Shown here piece after piece: positions 33,151 to 41,865 of a stretch of DNA of 64,000 nt. The DNA is from Canibacter sp052085365 (lineage in GTDB: Bacteria; Actinomycetota; Actinomycetes; Actinomycetales; Microbacteriaceae), in the NCBI GenBank assembly GCA_052085365.1, contig JBQDFP010000001.1:124001-188000 (forward strand), read 5' to 3'. Each line of letters opens with the position of its first letter. The first letter of the stretch is position 1. The notes beneath the pieces are model-generated. The model made no database searches. It saw only the letters and a program-made list of their open reading frames with translations, and was not told the DNA's origin. The translations under genes and the position numbers were made by a program.

Positions 33151-33760
33151 ATGGCGGAAGGTACGAACGAGTCAAGTAGTTCCTCACAGCCTCAGCCGGT
33201 CACGCGATGAGGTCGTTAAAACGGTGGATCACAGCTGTCATCATTCTCATCGTGCTTGGTGGAGTATGAGAACTCGGTCTGCGGGTTCTCGTGCATTCAG
33301 TTCTTGAGGGTGGTAGTCAAGTCGCATTGCGTGTTCCCCAGGATCACGCCGTTACGGTAGATACGCCCGGGTCTTTGCTCTGGGGAGCGCTTCGTTGGCA
33401 AATTGCGCACGTCACCGTGACTGCCGAAAATGTTGTTCTGTCAGACGAAGTGTCCGCCACAACCACGCTGAGTTTTGTTTCGATGCATCCGTTTCTGTAA
33501 CGGTGCAAGTTGGGGATCTTGTTGTTGACGTAAGCGATATTTCGGTTGGCGACGATGGCCCAATTGGTGTGTATATTTCTCAGGCCATGAACGAGCCACA
33601 CACGGCATGTATCGCGGACCGATTACCAACTGGTGTGACACTTACCGGTTTTGCGGTGGATCCCTCTGGGGAGATCACATTGAACGCTGATCTATCTCAA
33701 ACGCTTCTTTCTGATCCAGATCAACGCGGTCGCAGAAGCTACAGAAAAGACGACGAATAG
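33151..33760 (+). pseudogene. Broken DUF2993 (LmeA-like, lipid-binding) gene
   Basis: Three frame segments together make one plausible protein. ATG 33151 gives a Ser/Gln-rich start that stops at 33208-33210. ATG 33208 begins RSLKRWITAVIILIVLGGV (one membrane helix) and meets a TGA at 33268-33270, after which the same frame continues LGLRVLVHSVLEGGSQ up to HVTVTAENVVLSDEV. Near 33480 the coding switches frame to VSVTVQVGDLVVDVSD and then ADRLPTGVTLTGFAVDP up to 33760. The 'transmembrane helix, then VTVTAENVVL ... LPTGVTLTGFAV' order is that of DUF2993 proteins. At least one nonsense and one or two frameshift lesions are needed. The family assignment is fairly likely. Confidence 0.6.
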
Positions 33761-33821
33761 CTCTCGGTGGACTGACCCCAGCTCGTCGTCGCTCGCTTTG
33801 GAATGATCTTGAAACCGCGCT

Positions 33822-34409
33822 CTAAGTTAAAAGTTTGACAGCGCGATCAAAGCGATCTTTGGGCATGATACTCGCTTCACGACGCATGCCAGCGGCCGTT
33901 ACTCGAAGCACTCGGGCAGGATTCAAAAAGCTCTCCCGACCTTGAGAGTCCCACGGACCTGCGCCAATATTTATAAAACCGTCATGGTGTTTCGTCGATA
34001 GGTAGCATGCCGCAACAGCGTCACTATCTATACGTCCGACTACGAGCACGGGGCGATCTTTTCCACGTCCGTCATGCTCTACAAAAGGCACCCAGGTCCA
34101 CACAACTTCTCCCGGGTCCGGGTCCCCATCAGTATCTGGTGCGTACGAGACCCGCATAGCGCTTTTTTCTTCGGCAGTAGCGTCCCTGGTCGCACTAATT
34201 CCAAATTGTCCGGGGCTACCGTCTTCATCACGAAACCTGCCAGATTCCGCGGTCCTCGAATGGGTGGCGTGTTGGTTCGCCTTCGCACGAGTCTTCTTGC
34301 CTGACCGTTGAGGGCCCCTAGTCGATGTAAGACGAGAGGATCGAGCAAGACCTCCCACAATTTTTGCAGCGCTACGAATCACGCGTCCCCAGTTGACTTG
34401 GGAAGCCAC
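33822..34409 (-). CDS. PemK/MazF-like family protein without visible antitoxin
   Basis: 195 aa from GTG 34409 with AGGAGG upstream. The first ~95 residues are basic and low in structure. The rest is a PemK-like barrel: DPGEVVWTWVPFVEHDG, GKDRPVLVVGR, and SFLNPARVLRVTAAGMR. PemK/MazF enzymes cut mRNA, but this long actinobacterial branch (with a WVP loop) usually stands alone, and I see no antitoxin gene on either side (zapE is 29 nt upstream). A toxin role should therefore not be assumed. Confidence 0.75.
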   Translation of the reverse strand: MASQVNWGRVIRSAAKIVGGLARSSRLTSTRGPQRSGKKTRAKANQHATHSRTAESGRFRDEDGSPGQFGISATRDATAEEKSAMRVSYAPDTDGDPDPGEVVWTWVPFVEHDGRGKDRPVLVVGRIDSDAVAACYLSTKHHDGFINIGAGPWDSQGRESFLNPARVLRVTAAGMRREASIMPKDRFDRAVKLLT

Positions 34410-34438
34410 TTCTCCTCCTTCAGGACTAGTGTCAGCTC

Positions 34439-35509
34439 TTACTGTCCTTCTGCAGTCAGTGCGTTGACTCGCGAAATGCAGCGCAAATACTTTTTACGGT
34501 ATCCCCCATCAGTCATTCCCCCGCCAAAAACCTGGCTGAGTGGCACGCCCGTTGAAAGCACTTGCGTTTGCGCGTCGTACACGCGGTCAATGAAAGCGAC
34601 GAAACGCAACGCCGCTGATTGGTCCGTCAGTTCGTACACGTTACGCAGGCCAATCGCATTCACCCCTCGAATGAGTGAGGCATAACTTGACGGATGCACA
34701 CTGCTCAAATGTTTCAGGAGTTCGCCGAAGTCATCATCTGTGGCACGACCACCAGACATTGCTGTGTCCGCTAGAGCAAATTGGTACTGCTCGTCAGTCA
34801 AGGTGACGGAGTCTCCCTCAATGTTGCGCTGACGGTAATCTTCGCCGTCAATGCGAATCGTTAAGAAGCGATCTGACATTGATTGAATCTCGCGCAAGAA
34901 ATCTACTGCGGCAAAACGACCTTCACCGAGCGCGTTTGGCGGGGTGTTTGATGTAGCAACAATCTTCGCACCGTTGTTGGTGAGGTCTTTAATCATCCGG
35001 GTCATCAGCATTGTGTCGCCCGGGTCATCAAGTTCGAATTCGTCGATGCAAATCAGTTTTGCACCGTTTAGTGCTTGCAGTGCCCCATCGTATCCGAGCG
35101 CTCCAACTAACGCAGTGTATTCAATAAACGTACCGAAATATTTGGTTCCGGCTTGAGCGTGCCACGCTGCCGCGAGGAGGTGCGTTTTACCAACACCGAA
35201 GCCACCATCGAGATAAACACCTGGTTGAGTTGGCGCCTGTGCACGATCAACCGACTGAGCGGGTTTCTTTTTTTTGCCAAACCCAAAAAACCCATTACCT
35301 TTGGACGGCGCAACTTTCGGCGCAGTGAAAGCTTGGAGAGTGGATCGTGCTTCTTCCTGAGACGGATGAGCCGGATCCGGTCGGAACGTCTCAAAAGTAG
35401 CGTTCGCAAACTGGGGTGGTGGTACCAGGGTAGCGACAATTTCAGCACCGGTAATTCGAGGGGTACGGTCGACAAGATGCGCGGGGGCGGCTGTAGTTAC
35501 TTCTGACAT
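34439..35509 (-). CDS. zapE: ZapE/AFG1-like ATPase
   Basis: 356 aa from ATG 35509. P-loop DGGFGVGKTHL, Walker B LICIDEFELDDP, and the late RFVAFIDRVYD are typical of the AFG1/ZapE family (AAA-like, acting at the Z-ring in E. coli under stress and in protein turnover in mitochondria). A lysine-rich insert (GFGKKKKPAQ) precedes the P-loop, a common feature of the actinobacterial branch. TAAGCT stands 8 nt before the ATG and no Shine-Dalgarno sequence is seen, so the message may be leaderless. Divergent from the DUF3000 gene. Confidence 0.9.
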   Translation of the reverse strand: MSEVTTAAPAHLVDRTPRITGAEIVATLVPPPQFANATFETFRPDPAHPSQEEARSTLQAFTAPKVAPSKGNGFFGFGKKKKPAQSVDRAQAPTQPGVYLDGGFGVGKTHLLAAAWHAQAGTKYFGTFIEYTALVGALGYDGALQALNGAKLICIDEFELDDPGDTMLMTRMIKDLTNNGAKIVATSNTPPNALGEGRFAAVDFLREIQSMSDRFLTIRIDGEDYRQRNIEGDSVTLTDEQYQFALADTAMSGGRATDDDFGELLKHLSSVHPSSYASLIRGVNAIGLRNVYELTDQSAALRFVAFIDRVYDAQTQVLSTGVPLSQVFGGGMTDGGYRKKYLRCISRVNALTAEGQ

Positions 35510-35627
35510 CACCGACCAGCTTACTCTGTTCACACGAGATAACGGTCGTCAGGTTCAGTGAGACAGTGCGACCACTTCCCGGCGTGGCAACCCTGCGAGT
35601 GCATAGGATTCTCTTAGTGTAAGTTTC

Positions 35628-36248
35628 GTGATCGCGACTATTGCACCGGAATCTGGCGAGTTTGCTGAGGCAGCGGCTCAACTTCGAGGTGCACGATTGC
35701 GCGCTGAACTCGTGTCGAAAGAAATTCCGGCTCCTGAAAAAATTGCTCCACAAGCGGTCGCATTCGGGGCAGGAATTCGACAAGGTGGACCTATTTCACG
35801 TAGCGAGCACACGGAAATAGATTCCGCAGAGGGCGCCGGACGACTTATTTTGCTTCACAACCCCGAAATGGTTGATGATTGGGAAGGCACTTTCCGCATT
35901 GTCTGTTACGCTCAAGCACCGCTCGAGGTTGAGATCGGCACAGACCCATTCATTGCAGACGTTACATGGTCCTGGCTGATCGACGCCCTCGATTCTAGGA
36001 ACGCCCAATACACCGCTATTGCTGGGACTGCGACGAAGACTCTTTCGACCGGATACGGCACGCTCGCCGATCAAGGTGATGGGTCACAACTCGAGCTACG
36101 CGCTTCGTGGACGCCTCTGGGTAACGACTTTGCTGCACACGCCGAAGCGTGGTCCGAGTTGCTCTGCTTGCTGGCCGGGCTCCCCCACGAAGAGGGAGTT
36201 GCGTCGCTTGGCGCACATCGGACTAAACGAGCAACACAAGGTTCATAA
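35628..36248 (+). CDS. DUF3000 family protein
   Basis: 206 aa starting at GTG 35628, with TAGTGT ending 7 nt upstream and no Shine-Dalgarno sequence (leaderless type). Conserved DUF3000 features seen are GAGRLILLHNPEMVDDW near the middle and TWSWLIDAL later, and the end is ELLCLLAGLPHEEGV. Function unknown. The family is typically encoded immediately before the RNase D gene in Actinobacteria, as here (6-nt gap), so a link to RNA metabolism is suggested by context only. Confidence 0.88.
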   Translation: MIATIAPESGEFAEAAAQLRGARLRAELVSKEIPAPEKIAPQAVAFGAGIRQGGPISRSEHTEIDSAEGAGRLILLHNPEMVDDWEGTFRIVCYAQAPLEVEIGTDPFIADVTWSWLIDALDSRNAQYTAIAGTATKTLSTGYGTLADQGDGSQLELRASWTPLGNDFAAHAEAWSELLCLLAGLPHEEGVASLGAHRTKRATQGS

Positions 36249-36254
36249 AGAAAT

Positions 36255-37442
36255 ATGCTCGAACAGTCCGATCTTGACCTGGCGTACCGTCTGGTCGACT
36301 CCGCAGCGACTCTGTCTGATGCGATCACCAAACTCGCGAATGGCAACGGACTGTTCGCTGTGGACGCTGAGCGCGCCTCCGGATTCCGCTATGGGAACGA
36401 TGCGTATCTGATTCAGATCACCCGCAGAGACGCCGGAACGTTTCTGATTGATCCGGTGTCAGTGGATGATCTCCGGCCGCTGACAGAACTCATGAACCCA
36501 CAAACATGGATCTTCCATGCAGCAGGTCAAGATCTTCCTTGTCTCAAGGATCTCGGGCTATTTCCGACCAAGATAGTGGACACAGAGCTCGGTGCCCGTC
36601 TCCTCGGACTCCCCAAGGTCGGACTCGGCACTTTAACAGAGCACTATCTCAACATCCATCTCGAGAAAGCACACTCTGCGGATGATTGGTCCGTACGACC
36701 GCTCCCCGAAGACTGGTTAGAGTATGCAGCTTTTGATGCAGCAGTGCTTCCATCCCTGTGGGAACATGTTGCAGCCGATTTAGAAGAAGCTGGCAAGCTG
36801 GAACTCGCCGAGCAAGAGTTTGACTATGTGCTACACCGGCCACCGAAAGATAAACCCACCGAACCCTGGCGGAAGCTCTCAGGCATCCATCAACTGCGCG
36901 GCGCTCGCTCGCTTGCAATTGCTCGTGAATTGTGGCTCGCACGAGATGAAGTTGCGCGTGCCCGTGATATTGCTCCAGGCAGACTGATTCCTGATCGGTC
37001 GATATCTTTTGCAGCAAAGTATGTGCCTCGCTCAGCTGGCGATTTAGCATCACAGAAAGAGTTTCGCGGCCGAGCCTCTCGCACTGAACTTGACCGCTGG
37101 TGGCGCGCGATTCGACGTGGAAAGATAACCGAGGATCTTCCCACACCTGCGCCGCGTGACCCTCACTCCATCCCTCATCAACGCACGTGGGAGAAAAAGC
37201 GGCCTGAAGCCGCTGCACGACTAGCGATGGTGAAGCCCGCCATCGCCGATGCCGCAAAACAACTAGATTTACCGATCGAAAATTTGCTCACTCCTGACAC
37301 GCTGCGTCGAGTGGCGTGGGAACCAATATTTCCTGTATCACCCGAAAACGTCGGAAAACAACTACATGGACTCGGGGCACGCGACTGGCAAATCCAATAT
37401 ACACAACAAGTTATTGCCGACGCTTTTGTAGCTTCTCTATAG
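36255..37442 (+). CDS. rnd: Ribonuclease D-like 3'-5' exonuclease with HRDC domain
   Basis: 395 aa. DEDD exonuclease motifs: FAVDAERASGFR (Exo I with Asp and Glu), WIFHAAGQDLPCL (Exo II) and YAAFDAAVLPSLW (Exo III). An HRDC domain follows (LRGARSLAIARELWLARDE) and a C-terminal extension. It trims 3' ends of stable RNAs. The motif set is intact. Operon with DUF3000. Confidence 0.93.
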   Translation: MLEQSDLDLAYRLVDSAATLSDAITKLANGNGLFAVDAERASGFRYGNDAYLIQITRRDAGTFLIDPVSVDDLRPLTELMNPQTWIFHAAGQDLPCLKDLGLFPTKIVDTELGARLLGLPKVGLGTLTEHYLNIHLEKAHSADDWSVRPLPEDWLEYAAFDAAVLPSLWEHVAADLEEAGKLELAEQEFDYVLHRPPKDKPTEPWRKLSGIHQLRGARSLAIARELWLARDEVARARDIAPGRLIPDRSISFAAKYVPRSAGDLASQKEFRGRASRTELDRWWRAIRRGKITEDLPTPAPRDPHSIPHQRTWEKKRPEAAARLAMVKPAIADAAKQLDLPIENLLTPDTLRRVAWEPIFPVSPENVGKQLHGLGARDWQIQYTQQVIADAFVASL

Positions 37443-37553
37443 TTTTTTCACGTATGTCATCGCCGAGTTCTGAGGCCCTCCACGCTTCACTAGCGCCACT
37501 CAGCCGCGCACGCCAAGATGGTATTTGTAACTAACCATTGATCAGGAGGCAAT

Positions 37554-38756
37554 GTGGCCAAATCACGTGAAGTCGCGTTCGTCGATGGGGTTCGAACCCC
37601 GTTCGGTCGAGCCGGCGAAAAAGGAATGTATTGGAACACACGAGCAGACGATCTTGCTGTCAAAGCGGTTCAGGGGCTAATTGAACGTAACCCGAATTTA
37701 CCGCTGGATCGCGTTGACGATGTCGGAATCGCGGCAACAACACAGCAAGGTGACCAGGGGCTTACGCTGGGCCGAACGGTTGCGATCTTGGCGGGCTTGC
37801 CGGTAACCACCCCGGGTTTCGCGCTCGATCGCATGTGCGCTGGCGCAATGACAACCACCACGCTACTTGCGAGCACAATTGCTGCAAACCAAAGTGATGT
37901 GGCAATTGCAGGCGGCGTTGAACATATGGGTCGCCATCCTATGGGGTTTGACTCGGACCCGAACCCGCGGTTCCTGGCAGAGAAGCTCGTCGCACCTGAC
38001 GCACTCAATATGGGTATTACTGCTGAACGTTTACACGATCGCTTCCCTGCTCTCACGAAAGAGCGTGCCGACCGTTTCGCAATGAACAGTCAGCTTAAAG
38101 TCCAGGCAGCATACGAACGCGGCGACCTGCAAGCCGATTTAGTACCAGTTGCGACCAAGTCTGAGCAGGGTTGGGGTCTTGCGACTGAGGATGAGGGCCG
38201 CCGCCCTGAAACGACGATGGAAGGCCTCGCAGGCTTGAAAACACCCTTCCGACCACACGGTCGAGTTACCGCTGGTACCTCATCACCACTCACTGACGGA
38301 TCGACGATGGCGCTCCTGGCAGGTGTCGACACCGCGCGCGAACTTAATCTCAATGTAAAAATGAAAATGGTGAGCTTTGGATACGCTGGTGTTCAGCCAG
38401 AAGTGATGGGGCTCGGTCCCGTTCCAGCAACTGAGCGAGCGCTGAAACGTGCTGGACTGACTATTCACGACATTGGCTTGTTTGAACTCAATGAGGCATT
38501 CGCCGTCCAAGTGTTGTCCTTCCTCGACCATTTTGATCTGCAAGACGATGATCCCCGCGTCAACCCCTGGGGCGGAGCGATTGCACTCGGCCACCCGCTA
38601 GCATCTTCAGGCGTGCGTCTCATGATCCAACTCGCACGCCAATTTGAGCAGCGCCCAGACGTGCAATATGGCGTCACCGCAATGTGCGTGGGCCTGGGAC
38701 AAGGCGGGTCCGTAATTTGGGAAAATCCGCACTTCGATGGGAAGAAGAGGAAATAA
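37554..38756 (+). CDS. fadA: Acetyl-CoA C-acyltransferase (3-ketoacyl-CoA thiolase)
   Basis: 400 aa from GTG 37554 (AGGAGG upstream). The nucleophile Cys is in ALDRMCAGAMT, and the C-terminal half carries NEAFAVQVLSF, GGAIALGHPLASSG (His) and MCVGLGQGG (second Cys). It cleaves 3-ketoacyl-CoA in the last step of beta-oxidation. Its TAA overlaps the fadB ATG by one base (TAATG), so the two subunits are made together. No acyl-CoA dehydrogenase or ligase genes are close by. Confidence 0.94.
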   Translation: MAKSREVAFVDGVRTPFGRAGEKGMYWNTRADDLAVKAVQGLIERNPNLPLDRVDDVGIAATTQQGDQGLTLGRTVAILAGLPVTTPGFALDRMCAGAMTTTTLLASTIAANQSDVAIAGGVEHMGRHPMGFDSDPNPRFLAEKLVAPDALNMGITAERLHDRFPALTKERADRFAMNSQLKVQAAYERGDLQADLVPVATKSEQGWGLATEDEGRRPETTMEGLAGLKTPFRPHGRVTAGTSSPLTDGSTMALLAGVDTARELNLNVKMKMVSFGYAGVQPEVMGLGPVPATERALKRAGLTIHDIGLFELNEAFAVQVLSFLDHFDLQDDDPRVNPWGGAIALGHPLASSGVRLMIQLARQFEQRPDVQYGVTAMCVGLGQGGSVIWENPHFDGKKRK

Positions 38757-40894
38757 TGACCGATTATTCAACAATCGATTTTTCTCCGCTCATTCAAGCG
38801 TCAGAAGATGAGGTCGTCACACATGCGCTGGTGAAGGACGTTAAGCTACCATCCGGCAAAAATCTTGCGCTCATCACACTTGATAATGGAGCCGACCATC
38901 GTCGTCCAAACACGCTTGGTCCGCGCAGCCTTGACTCGCTGTACCGCGCAATTGCGGCACAAAAGGAACGCGCTGAGATCGGCGAGATTCACGCCGTTGC
39001 GGTGACTGGAAAGCCATGGATTTTTGCTGCGGGTGCTGACCTGTCAAAAGTCGGTGCACTCGCAACCCGAGAAAACGCGCGCCTCATGGCCCAGTTTGGC
39101 CATTTTGTGCTCGGCCAGTTCTCACAGCTCGGAGTTCCATCATTCGCGTTCGTGAATGGGCTTGCGCTTGGCGGCGCAATGGAGATTGCGCTCAACTGCG
39201 ACTATCGAACAGTCGACTCAACGGCTGCCGGGCTTGGGTTTCCCGAAGTTTTTCTGGGAATTATTCCCGGCTGGGGTGGCGCTACACTCGTACCCAACCT
39301 GATCGGTATTGAAAATGCTCTAGAAGTTATTGTTTCGAATCCGCTCAAGAATAACCGGCTCATTAAAGCCTCGAAAGCCGTGGACTTGGGTTTGTTTGAC
39401 CGAGAGTTTGGCGCGGCACGGTTCCTTGAAGAATCAATTTTGTGGGCTGATCGTGTGCTTACGGGCGCTGAAACCGTTGAACGCAAGAATGTTCCCGGAA
39501 AACTCGAGCGTCTCACCAAATGGCCTGCGGCGATCAAGATCGCGCGCAATATGTTGAGGTCCAAAATTGGTACCGCAGCGAAGGCCCCGTATCGAGCGCT
39601 CGAACTTCTCGATGCTGCCCGAGACAATAATATTGAACTCGGGTTTGAACGCGAAGATGATGCGCTCACCGATCTTATTTCTGGCGATCAATTCCATGCA
39701 TCTATCTACGCGTTCGATCTCGTGCAGAAGCGGGCCAAGCGCCCGTCAGGCGCCCCCGATAAGGAACTTGCTCAGAAAGTTCAGAAGGTTGGTGTCATTG
39801 GCGCGGGACTCATGGCGAGCCAATTTGCGTTGCTCTTCGCACGTAAACTACGCGTCCCGGTGCTAATCACTGATATCGACCAGGAGCGAGTCGACAAAGG
39901 CGTCTCGTACATTCACGCTGAAATCGACAAGATGCTTGATAAGGGTCGTCTCAATACAGATGAAGCAAACCAGGTCAAGGCTCTCGTAACCGGCACCACG
40001 GATAAAACCAAATACGCCGACTGTGATTGGGTAATTGAAGCAGTCTTTGAAGAGCTCACAGTAAAGCAACAAGTGTTTACTGAGATTGAAGCAATCATTC
40101 CGGACACCGCGATTATGGCAACAAACACGTCATCACTGTCGGTCACTGAAATTGGTTCAGTTCTGAAGCGTCCGGAACGCCTCGTTGGGTTTCACTTCTT
40201 CAACCCGGTGGCAGTCATGCCGCTCATTGAGGTTGTGAAGACTGGACAGACCACTGACGAAGCGCTCTCCACAGCTCTTGTTACCGCGAAGAAACTGGGC
40301 AAGAGTGCCGTCATAACGGCGGACCGCCCGGGCTTCGTAGTGAATCGTCTGCTCGCCAAAGTGATGGGCGAGCCGGCTCGAGCGCTCGATGCTGGAACGC
40401 CGCTTTCTGAGATCGAACGATCGCTCGACCCTATCGGCTTGCCAATGGGCCCCTTCGCTTTAATCGACCTCGTCGGCTGGAAAGTTGCGGCCCACGTGCA
40501 AGACACTATGGTGGATGCCTTCCCTGATCGCTTCTACAACTCAGACAACCTGCATAAACTTGCTGAGGTTGACGAACCGCTCGAGAAATCGAAGCAGGGA
40601 ACCGTTGAAGGCCTATCGCGCTCCGGCCGTAAGGCAATCACAGTGGGCAACTCTCCGGTCTCGCCAGACGAGATTCTACGCCGCGTTGAAGATGAACTGG
40701 CCAAGGAGATCCAGATCATGCTCGACGAAAGTGTCGTTGCAGCAGCCGAAGACATTGACCTGTGCCTCGTGTTTGGCGCTGGTTTCCCATTCCAGGCAGG
40801 CGGAATTACGCCCTACCTTGACCGTGTGGGTGCGAGCGAACGTGTCAATGGAAAACTGTTTCATGATCCAAAGATTGCTGGTGCTGGAGAATAG
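38756..40894 (+). CDS. fadB: Fatty acid oxidation alpha subunit: enoyl-CoA hydratase / 3-hydroxyacyl-CoA dehydrogenase
   Basis: 712 aa. The crotonase domain is N-terminal (FAAGADLSKVG, NGLALGGAMEIALNCDYR, GFPEVFLGIIPGWGG). The NAD-binding Rossmann motif VGVIGAGLMASQFA starts near residue 342, followed by NTSSLSVTEI and VGFHFFNPVAVMPLIEVV (catalytic His), then two C-terminal dehydrogenase domains. It carries out the hydration and oxidation steps before FadA. The start overlaps the fadA stop. A strong hairpin follows at 40909-40954. Confidence 0.95.
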   Translation: MTDYSTIDFSPLIQASEDEVVTHALVKDVKLPSGKNLALITLDNGADHRRPNTLGPRSLDSLYRAIAAQKERAEIGEIHAVAVTGKPWIFAAGADLSKVGALATRENARLMAQFGHFVLGQFSQLGVPSFAFVNGLALGGAMEIALNCDYRTVDSTAAGLGFPEVFLGIIPGWGGATLVPNLIGIENALEVIVSNPLKNNRLIKASKAVDLGLFDREFGAARFLEESILWADRVLTGAETVERKNVPGKLERLTKWPAAIKIARNMLRSKIGTAAKAPYRALELLDAARDNNIELGFEREDDALTDLISGDQFHASIYAFDLVQKRAKRPSGAPDKELAQKVQKVGVIGAGLMASQFALLFARKLRVPVLITDIDQERVDKGVSYIHAEIDKMLDKGRLNTDEANQVKALVTGTTDKTKYADCDWVIEAVFEELTVKQQVFTEIEAIIPDTAIMATNTSSLSVTEIGSVLKRPERLVGFHFFNPVAVMPLIEVVKTGQTTDEALSTALVTAKKLGKSAVITADRPGFVVNRLLAKVMGEPARALDAGTPLSEIERSLDPIGLPMGPFALIDLVGWKVAAHVQDTMVDAFPDRFYNSDNLHKLAEVDEPLEKSKQGTVEGLSRSGRKAITVGNSPVSPDEILRRVEDELAKEIQIMLDESVVAAAEDIDLCLVFGAGFPFQAGGITPYLDRVGASERVNGKLFHDPKIAGAGE

Positions 40895-40908
40895 TAATTC
40901 GAGCTGAA

Positions 40909-40954
40909 ATTCGGGCCGTGTGTGAGATAGCGCTATTCGACACACGGCCCGAAT
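40909..40954. terminator. Terminator of fadB, overlapping the 3' end of the convergent aminotransferase gene
   Basis: A perfect 15-bp stem (arms 40909-40923 and 40940-40954) with a 16-nt loop. The stop codon of the leftward gene (40933-40935) is in the loop, and its last codons form one arm. A T-tract is weak on both sides. Confidence 0.75.
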
Positions 40955-41781
40955 AGTATCTCCCTCAATAGTCGATGATGGCGGCCCCGTGCCACGCTGT
41001 GCCCGTCAATGCTGTTGACCGGTGCGAGTAATCTACCGGAGGAGACAAGCCACAATCCATCCGCAGAATACAGCTCACTGCGCCTTATGGGCTGCGCCAC
41101 CAGCGTTAGACCCCGCGGCTTCAGTGAGGTTCTCAGTCGTTTCAGCGTCGTTGATTCGATGATGCCGGCATGACGCGGAGTATAGAGCTCTCCATCTCGT
41201 TCTAAAAGTACCGCAGAGGTTGCTCCTTCAAGGACGGCTTCGTTCGGAGTCACAAAGATGACGTCATGAGCATCCTGTTCGTGTGCGTACCGTAGACCCG
41301 CCATTGCATCTGAATATCCAAGCGACTTCGCGCCAGAAGGCTGCCAGGCAACAGCAGTCTGCTCCCCCGGATCGTATCCTTTGTCTAGAATTAACACGTC
41401 GATACCGAACTTTCGAGCATCTCGTACAGACGCAGGAATCGATTCAAGTGCGACCCAGCTGTTTGGCCCGCATTCAGGGACACCGCGAGTGATCACCATT
41501 CGAAGTGTCGCTTCGTTCTCGGTTGACCAGTCCCATGCGGATAGAACCGCGTCAATTGCGCGGTGAAAACCAGACAGGTCTGGCTGCGGTAGTTTGAAGA
41601 GCTTTGCGGACCGCTGGAGACGTCTGAGGTGGTCGTCTAGGCCTGTCACCCGGCCGTCAAGGCACCGGGCCACATCAAACACGCCGTCCGCACGCAGAAG
41701 GCCAGCGTCATCCGCTCGGATGAGTGGCTGCGTCACGTCATGGAGGGTGCCGTCAAGCGTAGCGATAAGCGTGGGTGCCAT
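40933..41781 (-). CDS. Class IV aminotransferase (D-amino-acid aminotransferase / aminodeoxychorismate lyase family)
   Basis: 282 aa from ATG 41781; the longer frame upstream is less likely. PLP fold-type IV motifs: GLLRADGVFDVARC, the Schiff-base lysine in GAKSLGYSDAMAGL, and EAVLEGATSAVLLERDG in the phosphate-binding loop. Members act as branched-chain, D-amino-acid or PabC-type enzymes, and sequence alone does not settle which. PabC (folate) is the commonest role for a single-copy actinobacterial member. The stop codon lies within the fadB terminator. Confidence 0.82.
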   Translation of the reverse strand: MAPTLIATLDGTLHDVTQPLIRADDAGLLRADGVFDVARCLDGRVTGLDDHLRRLQRSAKLFKLPQPDLSGFHRAIDAVLSAWDWSTENEATLRMVITRGVPECGPNSWVALESIPASVRDARKFGIDVLILDKGYDPGEQTAVAWQPSGAKSLGYSDAMAGLRYAHEQDAHDVIFVTPNEAVLEGATSAVLLERDGELYTPRHAGIIESTTLKRLRTSLKPRGLTLVAQPIRRSELYSADGLWLVSSGRLLAPVNSIDGHSVARGRHHRLLREILFGPCVE

Positions 41782-41821
41782 ATTCCATATTGTTGCACGT
41801 TGCGATTGCCGCCCGAAACAA

Positions 41822-41850
41822 AGAAGAGCCGGCACAAGGCCGGCTCTTCT
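41822..41850 (-). terminator. Terminator of acnA
   Basis: A 12-bp perfect stem (AGAAGAGCCGGC) with a 5-nt loop lies 16 nt past the acnA stop. A T-rich CTTTGTTTC follows on the minus strand. Confidence 0.88.
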
Positions 41851-41865
41851 ATTGGCTAGTGTCTC

